Shown one piece after another: positions 47,082 through 57,200 of a DNA stretch of 64,000 nucleotides (its first letter is position 1; each line of letters starts with the position of its first letter). A model generated the notes under the pieces. That model did not search any database and was not told where the DNA came from. It saw only the letters and a program-made list of their open reading frames with translations. Origin of the DNA: Chloroflexota bacterium (GTDB lineage Bacteria; Chloroflexota; Anaerolineae; Anaerolineales; Villigracilaceae). A program made the translations under genes and the position numbers. Where the stretch lies: positions 1 to 64,000 of the forward strand of contig JACRBJ010000081.1 in assembly GCA_016234555.1 (NCBI GenBank). The letters are read 5' to 3'.

Positions 47082-47453
47082 CTACTTGTGGATATTCAGG
47101 ATGGATTCGACGGTGGCGGTGAGTTTCTCGACCAGGACCGGCTTGATCAGGTACTCGTCCGCGCCGGCGCCGTAGGCCACGATCATGCTGTCCCGATCCC
47201 CCAGGGCGGTGACGATGATGATCGGCGTGACGATGAACGAGGCATCCTCCCGCAGCGATCGGCACAGTTGGAACCCGGTCGGCTCGGGCATCGCCAGGTC
47301 GAGGATGATGAGATCGGGGCAGATCCTGCGCGCCTGCTCCAGTACTTTGTGGCTTTCATTGATGGTAAACAGTTGGTATCCTTCTCCCCGTAACATGCTC
47401 TCCAGCAGGAGGGTGGCATTTTCATCATCGTCAACAATTAAAATTTTGGTCAT
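47082..47453 (-). CDS. Single-domain response regulator (CheY-like)
   Basis: 123 residues, one receiver domain: D8-D10, phospho-acceptor D52 (LIILDLAMP), T82 and K104 (DEYLIKPV). No output domain, so it must act by protein contact. No kinase lies next to it. The PilZ gene 264 bases away on the other strand could be functionally related, but the two are divergently transcribed. Confidence 0.9.
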   Translation of the reverse strand: MTKILIVDDDENATLLLESMLRGEGYQLFTINESHKVLEQARRICPDLIILDLAMPEPTGFQLCRSLREDASFIVTPIIIVTALGDRDSMIVAYGAGADEYLIKPVLVEKLTATVESILNIHK

Positions 47454-47599
47454 ACGACCTTCCCAAAACTGTAAATACCGGTATGTTTCTTCTTTGAATT
47501 ATATACCACCTGATCTCCCAAAAGCAAATTCCATCCAGCGTGGGACGGGGGTGGGTGTTGCGGCCCGCTCTTCGGCGCCCGTACGGGACATGTGGCCCA

Positions 47600-47627
47600 T
47601 TGAATTTTCCCGGGACCGCTATATACT
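47600..47627 (+). promoter_or_regulatory. Promoter of the PilZ gene
   Basis: TTGAAT, 16-base spacer, TATACT, about 90 bases before the ATG at 47718. Confidence 0.5.
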
Positions 47628-47717
47628 ATAGTCATTATCTGTTTTATCCTATTTCCCGCATCGAAGCTCCATGGACGCGCAAACACAACAAGCTTTAGCA
47701 TTGGAAGGAGCAATCCC

Positions 47718-48074
47718 ATGGAAAATGACCGCCGCAGGCAGAAACGACGGAGATTTATCTACTATATGCAGGTGCTGGACGCCAACACCCTGCAGTTTGT
47801 CGGCCACCTGGCTGACATCAGCCTGACCGGGTTCCGCCTGGATAGTGATCGGCCGCTGCCGGTCAATGCAAATTACAGGCTGCGTGTAGACCTCACCCAG
47901 GATGTCGCCAACAAGAGTTACCTGGTCTTCAATGGCAAGAGTAAATGGTGCGAAATGGACAAGCTCGAGCCGAATTTTTACAATGTGGGCTTCGAGGTGG
48001 GCAACCTTTCCTACGATGACTCGATGATCTTCAAACGCATGTACGAGAGGTACGGCACGGACAGCAGATGGTAG
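47718..48074 (+). CDS. PilZ-domain protein
   Basis: 118 residues. RRRQKRRRF at the N-terminus supplies the RxxxR motif and DISLTGFRL (33-41) the (D/N)xSxxG motif, both needed to bind cyclic di-GMP. There is no other domain. AAGGAG precedes the ATG. It probably acts as a c-di-GMP effector in motility or surface behaviour; partner unknown. Confidence 0.85.
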   Translation: MENDRRRQKRRRFIYYMQVLDANTLQFVGHLADISLTGFRLDSDRPLPVNANYRLRVDLTQDVANKSYLVFNGKSKWCEMDKLEPNFYNVGFEVGNLSYDDSMIFKRMYERYGTDSRW

Positions 48075-48272
48075 CTGGTTGATCTTCTGTGGGGCAGGAT
48101 TATTCAGGGTGACAGTCACGTTCAGTGGCTGCACCCTTTTCCGTGGCGTCCCAATCTCGTCCCACCTGAAACGCATCCTCCCCACGTCCACGCAGGATTG
48201 GGGAGGGCTGGGAGGCGCGAACTTGATCCGCCCTTCGTACACTCGTGAGCAAATTCGAGGGAGGCAGGAGGA

Positions 48273-49652
48273 TCATCCCGCCATCAATAGATCCACGGCT
48301 TCGGCCAACTCCCGCAGGTTGCTGACCTTCAGTACGTTGCTGCACAGCGGCGCGTATTTGGGCATGTCGCTGTCCCCGTGCCACAGGTGCGGCGGCTCGG
48401 GGTTCAGCCAGATGGTGCGGGTGGCGCGGCGGGCCATCGTGGAGAAAAGATCTAGGCGCGGGTCGTTGTAGTTGTTGCGCCCGTCGCCGACCAGGATGAG
48501 CGTGGTGCCGCTGTTCAAGGTATCCATGTATTCCTTATTGAAATCGTTGAGCGACCAGCCCAGGTCGGTGTTGTAATGTCCGCTGGGCATGCGCCACAGC
48601 ACAGATTGAATGGCCTCATCCGCGTTCGCGCCGTTGAAATCCTCCGAGATGGACTCGAGGTGGTCGATGAAGGCGAAGGCATGCGTCTTGCGCACCTGTC
48701 CCTGCAGCGCGAACAGGAAACTCAGCATCAATTCGGAACAGAAACGCATGGACGTGCTCACGTCGCAGATGACCACGATCTTCGGCTTGCGGACGCGATC
48801 CTTGTGTTTGATTTCCATCGGTACGCCGTGATATTTCAGGTTGGCGCGGATGGTGGCTTTCGGGTCGAGCTGCCCGCTCTTCATCCGTTTTTGGCGCAGG
48901 GCAATGCGTGTGCGCAGGGCGGCCGCCAGACGCTTCACTTCACGTTGCAATACCTGCTTATCCGCATCGGATAACGCATGGAAGGGACGGTTCATCAGGC
49001 TGTCGATGTTCTCACCGCGTGGGCGCTCGCTTATGTTCTCGGCCAGCCGTTGACCCGCGAACTGCTCGATCTGCTCCTGCATGCCCTGCATGTTCTGGCG
49101 AATCATGTTTTGAACCTGCTCGATGCGCTCGCGGCTCATACCCATCTGCTGGAGTTGCTCCATCAACTCGCGCAGCGCCTCGCGCACCTCGGGGAAGGCC
49201 AGCGCGCGCAGCATGCGCTGGGCCATCCAATTTTGATAATCGAGATTATCCGCCTGGTTCAAGCCAACCAATTGCGCCAGCGACTCCAGCTCGGATTTGG
49301 TGAGCGGCTCGCCGTTCATCAACCTCTCCATGCGCTGACGGAGATTCTCGCTGAACTGCCGCAGCGCCTCGGCCAGCATTTGGATCTCCTCGGACGTCAG
49401 GTCGTCGGATGGATTCCCGCCCATCATCGGCGGCTGTCCCGAGCCGAAGAAGAGCGGGAACAACTTGTCGAAGGTGGGCAGGGCCTGCACGTCCTTGATG
49501 AGCGTGGCGCGCAGCGATAAGCGGAAATGTTCGCGGTCCTGGATGCCCATCAGATCGACCGCTAAAAATGCCTCGGCAGATTCCGCCAGGGACACGCGCA
49601 CCCCGCTGGCGCGCAGGGCAGCAATCAACTGTAAGATGCGGGATTCCATCAT
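48273..49652 (-). CDS. VWA domain protein, CoxE-like
   Basis: 459 residues from ATG 49652, preceded by AAGGA. The first ~250 residues are helical with Gln/Met-rich runs. The C-terminal von Willebrand A domain begins KPKIVVICDVSTSMRF, where DVSTS is the MIDAS metal site, and continues HAFAFIDHLESISEDF and GTTLILVGDGRNNYND. CoxE-like proteins work with MoxR ATPases in metalloenzyme maturation or envelope processes. The MoxR gene lies 45 bases upstream on the same strand. Confidence 0.85.
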   Translation of the reverse strand: MMESRILQLIAALRASGVRVSLAESAEAFLAVDLMGIQDREHFRLSLRATLIKDVQALPTFDKLFPLFFGSGQPPMMGGNPSDDLTSEEIQMLAEALRQFSENLRQRMERLMNGEPLTKSELESLAQLVGLNQADNLDYQNWMAQRMLRALAFPEVREALRELMEQLQQMGMSRERIEQVQNMIRQNMQGMQEQIEQFAGQRLAENISERPRGENIDSLMNRPFHALSDADKQVLQREVKRLAAALRTRIALRQKRMKSGQLDPKATIRANLKYHGVPMEIKHKDRVRKPKIVVICDVSTSMRFCSELMLSFLFALQGQVRKTHAFAFIDHLESISEDFNGANADEAIQSVLWRMPSGHYNTDLGWSLNDFNKEYMDTLNSGTTLILVGDGRNNYNDPRLDLFSTMARRATRTIWLNPEPPHLWHGDSDMPKYAPLCSNVLKVSNLRELAEAVDLLMAG

Positions 49653-49697
49653 TAAATTCCTTGCAGGGACGGCCCATTGGGTCATCTCTGCCAACCA

Positions 49698-50657
49698 TTA
49701 ATTCCCAGAAAACCGTCCAAACTCATCCGTCGGCTTTTGCCTGGGCGGCGGCGGATTGATGATCTGCCGCTTCGCCTTCTGCAGGTCCGCTTCGTGCTTG
49801 AGCAGCACCGAGAGCGTATCCTCCAGCACATCCTTATCCAAATTGGACGCGTTCAACGCCACGAGCGCATTGGCCCAGTCCAGCGTCTCGCTGATGGACG
49901 GGGACTTGCGCATGTCCGCCTTGCGCAGGCGCTGCACAAATTCCACGGCCTGTTGAGCCAGCTTCGGGTTCAGGTCAGGGACCTTGAGCCGCACCACGGC
50001 CAACTCTTCCTGCAAGTTTGGATAATCGATGAACAGGTATAAACATCGGCGTTTCAACGCCTCGGACAATTCGCGTGTGTTGTTCGAGGTGAGAACCACA
50101 AACGGTTTGTGCTTTGCAGACAGCGTCCCCAGTTCGGGCACCGAGACCTGGAAGTCGCTCAGGATTTCCAGCAGGAAGGCTTCGAATTCGGCGTCCGCAC
50201 GGTCGATCTCATCGATCAGCAGCACCGTCGGCTGCTCGGACAGGATGGCCTTCAATAGCGGGCGCTGAAGCAGGAAGCGGCTGGAGAAGAAGACATCTTC
50301 CTCCTTTGCCAAACGGTCGGCCGCTTCGCTGAGCGACTCCGCCTTGCCGAGCGTGTCATTTAACTTGTCCCGTAATAATTGCGTGTAGAGCAACTGCTTC
50401 GAATATTCCCACTCATACAACGCTTTGGACTCATCCAATCCCTCATAACATTGCAGGCGGATCAACTCGCGGCCCGCCGCGCCTGCGATGGCCTTGGCCA
50501 GCTCCGTTTTGCCCACGCCCGCGGGACCTTCGGCCAGCAGCGGTTTGCCCAATTTCTGGGCGAGGTAGACGATGGTCGCGATCTCATCGGATGCAATGTA
50601 TTTTTGTTCGGAAAGCTCGGATTTTACGGACCTGGTCGAGTCGAATAAGGTTGGCAT
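49698..50657 (-). CDS. MoxR-family AAA+ ATPase
   Basis: 319 residues from ATG 50657; GGAG six bases before it favours this over the ATG two codons earlier. Walker A is GPAGVGKTELAKA (44-56), Walker B VLLIDEIDRADAEFE, and the sensor region VLTSNNTRELSEALKRRC. MoxR ATPases act as chaperone-like remodelling factors with VWA partners. The VWA gene follows 45 bases downstream. Confidence 0.9.
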   Translation of the reverse strand: MPTLFDSTRSVKSELSEQKYIASDEIATIVYLAQKLGKPLLAEGPAGVGKTELAKAIAGAAGRELIRLQCYEGLDESKALYEWEYSKQLLYTQLLRDKLNDTLGKAESLSEAADRLAKEEDVFFSSRFLLQRPLLKAILSEQPTVLLIDEIDRADAEFEAFLLEILSDFQVSVPELGTLSAKHKPFVVLTSNNTRELSEALKRRCLYLFIDYPNLQEELAVVRLKVPDLNPKLAQQAVEFVQRLRKADMRKSPSISETLDWANALVALNASNLDKDVLEDTLSVLLKHEADLQKAKRQIINPPPPRQKPTDEFGRFSGN

Positions 50658-50741
50658 ACTCATCTCCTATTAACACTAAAACTCTGAGTTCTGTCTGCGT
50701 TATAGCTTACACTTTTTTATTGACAGCGGCAATAGCATATC

Positions 50742-50905
50742 CTCTTACCTTTTGAACCACCTTGGCTGGGTCAATATTTCCAGCCGCAGGATGAGGGTCG
50801 GCAGCCTGTGTGCCAGCACAACCTCTGCCGGGCTCCTGCTTGTGGATAAGGCTTCCTTGGCGTTCTCATAGGCGATGATCGGGTTGAGTGCGGCGACGAG
50901 CCTGG
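50742..50905 (-). pseudogene. Decayed 3' fragment of aspartate ammonia-lyase
   Basis: This stretch matches the 3' end of aspA at 57985-58165 base for base over long runs (CCTTTTGAACCACC, GGCTGGGTCA, GCAGGAT, CTTCCTTGGCG, GGCGATGATCGG). It carries many substitutions and small gaps that break the frame. It lies upstream of the large SLH gene, while intact aspA lies downstream. The rest of the 50658-51247 gap holds the promoter at 50968 and no gene. Confidence 0.7.
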
Positions 50906-50967
50906 CTCATTCAAACCCGCGCAGACAAGAGTGTAATGACCTTACCCGGGCGTTTGTGAAAATTTTC

Positions 50968-50996
50968 TTGACCTCCTTGCTGTGCAGATGTAAAAT
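50968..50996 (+). promoter_or_regulatory. Candidate promoter of the 2200-residue SLH gene
   Basis: TTGACC, 17-base spacer, TAAAAT with upstream GCAGATG. It resembles the promoter at 404-433 and predicts a leader of about 245 bases. Confidence 0.5.
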
Positions 50997-51247
50997 TACA
51001 TTAAAAATAGATGAAAACGCCTTAGTTTCTCATCAGTACGATATAACAAAAGTACGGCGGCAATTGAGGCTGAGTATTCTATAACGATATTGGTTGCTCA
51101 GAATTGGCAGAATGATGGGGCGTTTACTGGTTGAAAGCTTTCCTTGCTCGGCTGTTACAGAATGCATTTGGTTGTTGGATGCCCGTTCAGGCAGGTATCT
51201 TCTCTAGATCGTGCTTGTTTCACCTACTGCTGGATTAAGGAGAACCC

Positions 51248-54200
51248 ATGAAGCGCACTTTTCAGTTCGTAATTGCAATCCTACTCGTGTTGACCCTCAG
51301 CGCGACAAGCATTTCACCGGCCTATGCCGCCGGGTATATTGACCCGGCCGGTTCGCCGAGAATCACAGGACTGTCGTGGGTGATTTCCCAGATTGCCGGA
51401 ACCAGTGATGGCAAAGTGGCCCTGCTGTACGACTCATGGAGCGGCTCTGGCCCGGACGGAACCGCACATGTGCAGGTTCTTAATCCCGATGGCACCCAGG
51501 TTTATGACACGAATATTGCGGCATCTCTGGGCGCGCGCGCAACCAATTACAGCCTGCTCAATTTATATCCCATCGCCAATGGGGAAGTGATTGTTACGGT
51601 CGAGGGCACCGTCAGCGGTTGCGATCTCAATACAAACAATCTTTTCAGGTTTTTGAGGCTTGACGCCTCCGGTGCGATCGTCACGCCATGGACGAATGTC
51701 AGCGCCGCTACGTACAGTTACAACTGTTATACCCACATGGCCGAGTTGTCCAATGGCAACCTGGCTTTTGCATACCAGACCCAAGGCGATACCTACGCTC
51801 TGCGTATTTTTCAACCCAATGGCACGGCGGTCACTGCTGAGACTTCCATCCAGAAGACCGGGACCTATCCGAGTGGCGCAACTTGTTCAGGCCAGTCAGT
51901 CTATAGTGGAGATATCGCCGCCAATGACAACGGCACGTTTCTCATTACCCATCATTGCAATGGCACCGCCAATTTTTATGGCGTGCTGTATAACAACGAT
52001 GGAAGTCAAATCACGGTTGGTTCGGCCAAACATTTTGTGATTGGAACCTTTTCGAACTCGCCTTACCAATCCACGATGGCGCTGACCAATAATAATTACA
52101 TGGTGGCCTACTCCAACAATAACAACGTCAGCTACCAATTGATGCAGGTCCAGCCGAACGGAACTGTGACCAACGTAGGCTCCTATAACCCTCAAGTTTC
52201 GGGCAACTATCCGGCCTTCAGAAGCCTGGGGGATGGTGGGTTTGTAGCCATTGACCACAGGATTTCGACATCTGGGGGATATGATAATTATTATGACAAC
52301 GCTGTCGTCTACACTAACAGCGGGAGCGTTTCGCAGTCGGTCACGGACCTGGATACTACCTATTCTGACCGCTGTGACGCAGGCACAAGGAGCAACTGTC
52401 TTAGCACTGCTGCGGGTTATCTCATGCTGTATCCTATGGGGATTCCTGCTGGCACTCCTGGCTATTCCAAAGGAGTGGTGTATGTGAATGGAAATACCAA
52501 AAATCTTGTCATGCACAGCTTTGTGGTTGCGGCTGCCGCGCCGGAGATCAACCTTAAGGGGAATTCTACCAATATCTTGGATGGCGATGGCGCGCCTGAC
52601 ACTTCCGATCATACGGATTTCGGCAATGCCAATGTTATTGGCGGTACGGTGGATCGTACGTTTACCATTGAAAACCTGGGTACAGCCGTGTTGAATCTGA
52701 CCAGTGCTCCCAAGGTTGTCATCGGCGGGACGAACGCTGGAGATTTCACAATCACGGCGCAGCCAGGCACCCCGGTAGGGGCAGGTAGCTCCACCACCTT
52801 TATCGTTCACTTTGATCCATCCGCAGTTGGGCTTCGTACTGCGACAGTCAGCATCGATAACAACGACAGCGATGAGAACCCGTATAACTTCAGCATTCAA
52901 GGCACGGGAGTTGCTGCTTCCACCACGACCAGCGTGACCTCCTCCACCAACCCCTCGACCGTTGGGCAGTCCGTGACCTTCACTGCCACGGTCTCGCCCA
53001 CACCTGACGGTGGAACGGTGGCCTTTAAGGACAACGGGACGGTCATCACTGGCTGCGACGCAAAATCCCTGACCAGCGGGCAGGCGACCTGCGATACCTC
53101 CACGCTTGTGCTTGGTTTGCATGTCATCACTGCCGAATACAGTGGAACCACCAACTATACCGCCTCCAACGGAACGCTCTCACCCAATCAACAAGTGAGC
53201 TGCTCCAACGCTGTCACTGTGACCAACGGCAACAATAGCGGCGCGGGTTCCCTGCGGCAGGCGATCAGCGATGTTTGCTCGGGTGGGACGATCACCTTCG
53301 ATGGGGATCACACCGTTGTCCTGGTCAGCGAACTGGGGATCGACAAAAGCCTCACGATCGATGGGACAGGCCATACCGTCACTGTCAGCGGCAACCATGT
53401 GACCCGTGTTTTCAAGCTGACTGGCGGGACGATCACCTTGAATCGCCTTACTATTTCAGATGGCTATTTTGTAGATGGCAGCTATTCTGGAGACAGCGGC
53501 GCCGGTATCCATGTCAACGGAAGCACGCTGTATCTGACAAACTCCACCGTTTCCAACAACGCGACCGGCTGGCCCGGTGGCGGCGGCTTAGAGCTTCGGT
53601 CGGGCACAGCGAACGTGAGCAACAGCACCTTTACCGGGAATTCGGGTGTCTATGGCGGCGGGATCGACAGCTCTGGAGGCACAACGCTGAATGTGACCAA
53701 CAGCACTTTTTCTGGCAACTCTGCTACCCAGGCTGGGGGAGGGCTCTCGGTGGGCGGTACAGGGAATATCGTTAACAGCACCATTTCCGGTAACACGGCC
53801 GGCTGGGCTGGCGGCGGGGGCGGCATCAACAACGAGGCTGGCGCAATCACGGTCACAAACAGTATTATCGCCAATAACCCGACAGGCGGCAACTGCTTCA
53901 ATCATTATGATTTGCCCCAATACCCATTTGTTGGAGTGAATAGTTTGGTGGATGATGGCAGTTGCAGCGCCGGTTTTGTCAACTCATCCTCCATTCTGCT
54001 CGGAACGCTGGGTAATTATGGCGGCAACACCCAGACTATTGCACTCCTGCCCGGCTCATCTGCCATCGACGCAGGTGATGATGCCACCTGTTCGGCAGCC
54101 CCGGTTGGCGGTAACGACCAGCGCGGCATTGCCCGTCCACAAGGCGCGCACTGCGACATTGGCGCGTACGAGTCACGCGGCTTTACCCTGGCGATCAACT

Positions 54201-57200
54201 CAGGCAACAACCAGAGTGCCGCCACCAACACCCCCTTTGGCAGTTCATTGAGCGTGTCCATAAGCAGCGCCTTTGGCGAACCGTTCAACGGCGGTAAAGT
54301 CACTTTCACAGCGGCCGGCAGCGGCGCAAGCGCAAGTATCAGCGGCAGCCCCGCGACGATCAGTGGTGGCTTGACCAGCGCCGACGCGACGGCGAACAGC
54401 ATTGCAGGCGGCCCGTATCTTGTCCGTGCCAGCGCTGCAGGCGCAAACAGCGTCGATTTCTCGCTGACCAACACTTCGACGATCACAACGACCGGCGTGA
54501 CTTCCTCGCTTAATCCCTCAACCTCTGGGCAATCCGTGACCTTCACCGCAACGGTTTCGCCCACACCCGACGGCGGGACGGTGGCCTTCAAGGATAATGG
54601 AACGGTTATCTCGGGCTGCGGCGCGAAATCCCCGACCAGCGGGCAGGCGACCTGCGCCACCTCCGCCTTGACGGTCGGTTCGCATGTTATCACCGTCGAA
54701 TACAGCGGCAATACAAACTACGCCGCCTCCAACGGCACGCTCTCGCCAAACCAGCAGGTGAACGGCATGGCCACTACGGCCGGCGTGACTTCCTCGCTTA
54801 ATCCATCAACCTTTGGGCAATCCGTGACCTTCACTGCAACGATCTCACCTACACCCGATGGGGGGACAGTAGCCTTCAAGGACAACGGGACGGTCATCAC
54901 CGGCTGCGGTGCGAAATCCCTGACCAGCGGACAAGCGACCTGTGCCGCTTCCGCCCTGACGGCCGGTTCACACGTTATCACCGTCGAATACAGCGGTAAT
55001 ACAAACTATGCCGCTTCCAACGGCACGCTCTCGCCAAACCAGCAAGTGAACGGCATGGTCACTACGGCCGGCGTGACTTCCTCGCTTAATCCTTCAACCT
55101 TCGGGCAATCCGTGACCTTCACTGCCACGGTTTCTCCCACACCCGATGGCGGGACGGTGGCCTTCAAGGACAACGGGACGGTTATCACCGGCTGCGGTGC
55201 GAAATCCCTGTCCAGCGGACAAGCGACCTGTGCCACCTCCGCCCTGACGGTCGGTTCACACGTTATCACCATCGAATACAGCGGCAATACAAACTATGCC
55301 GCCTCCAACGGCGCGCTCTCGCCTGACCAGCAGGTGAACTCAGCCGTCACAACGACGGGTGTGACTTCCTCCACGAATCCTTCCGCCTTTGGGCAATCCG
55401 TGACCTTCACTGCCACGGTTTCTCCCACACCCGATGGCGGGACGGTGGCCTTCAAGGACAATGGAACGGTCATCACGGGTTGTAGCGCGAAGTCCTTGTC
55501 CGGCGGACAGGCAACCTGTGCCACCTCTGCGCTCACGGTCGGCTCGCACGTTATTACCGTCGAATACAGCGGCAACACGAACTACGATCCTTCCAGCGGC
55601 ACGCTCTCTCCGAACGAGCTGGTGAACCAGGCCTCCACCACAACCGGTGTCACCTCCTCGCTGAACCCGTCTGCCTTTGGTCAGTCTGTCACCTTCACGG
55701 CGACGGTTTCGCCTGCACCCGATGGCGGGACAGCGGCCTTCAAGGATAACGGAACAATCATCCCTGGCTGCGGTGCGAAGTCCCTGTCCGGCGGGCAGGC
55801 GACCTGTGCCACCTCCGTCCTGACGGTCGGCTCGCACGGCATCACTGTGGAGTACAGTGGAACTACGAACTACGCCGCTTCCAATGGTACGCTCTCCCCT
55901 GACCAGCAGGTGATCCTGGCTGCCACCGCAACCGGCGTGACTTCCTCCATCAATCCTTCCGCCTTTGGTCAATCCGCGACCTTCACGGCGACGGTTTCGC
56001 CTGCGCCCGATGGCGGGACAGTGGCCTTCAAGGACAATGGGACGGTCATCCCTGGCTGCGACGCGAAGTCCCTGAGCGGTGGGCAGGCGACCTGCGCCAC
56101 CGCTGCACTCACGGTTGGTTCGCACATCATCACCGCCGAGTACAGCGGCAATACGAACTACGACCCCTCTGCTGGTACACTCTCACCCGACCAACTGGTG
56201 ATCGCAGCTGGCACCACGACCAGCGTGACTTCCTCGCTCAACCCATCCGCTTTTGGCCAATCCGTGACTTTCACCGCCACGGTTTTGTCCACGCCGGACG
56301 GCGGGACAGTGGCCTTCAAGGACAACGGAACGGTCATCTCCGGCTGCGACGCCAAATCCCTGACCAGCGGGCAGGCGACCTGTGCCACTTCCGCTCTGAC
56401 GGTCGGCTCGCACGTTATTACCGTCGAATATAGCGGGACAACCAACTACGCCGCCTCCAGCGGCGCGCTCTCGCCTGACCAGCAGGTGAACCAGGCTGCG
56501 ACGGTCATCACCTGGGCCAATCCCGCCGATATCGTCTTCGGCACCCCCCTGGGCGCGACCCAGCTCAACGCTACCGCGAATGTCCCTGGAACCTTCGCGT
56601 ACACTCCGGATGCGCCCACGGTCTTGAATGTGGGAACGCATACCCTGCATGTCGATTTCACGCCTGCGGATACCACTAACTATGCCAACGCATCCAAGGA
56701 TGTAAGCATCACGGTTACACAGGCCATGCCGGTCATCACCTGGGCCAATCCCGCCGATATCGTCTTCGGTACTCCCCTGGGCGCGACCCAACTCAATGCC
56801 AGCGCGAATGTGCCTGGGACCTTTGTCTACAACCCCGCAACAGGCGTTGTCCTGGATGTGGGCGCGCATACCCTGCACGCCGACTTTACGCCCACGGATA
56901 CGGTCAACTATGCCAATGCCTCCAGGGATGTCAGCATCAACGTCCTGGATGTCACTGAGCCCACAGTATTGTCTGTGACGCGGGTTGATCCCAACCCCAC
57001 CAACCTGTTCAGCGTTCATTTCACTGTGACCTTCTCCGAGCCGGTCAGCGGCGTGGATGTCACCGGCCCGGACTTCGACGACTTTGCCCTCGACAATTTT
57101 GGCCTGACGGCTCCGGTTATCACGGCAGTCAGCCCGGTCACGGCCAGTGAGTACACCGTCACGGTTGACACCGGCAGCGGCAACGGCACGCTCCGCTTGG

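Noticed and set aside
54494..56509. Periodic repeats as a possible CRISPR array
   Set aside because: The period is 288 bases with coding continuity; no short repeat/spacer structure and no cas genes are present.
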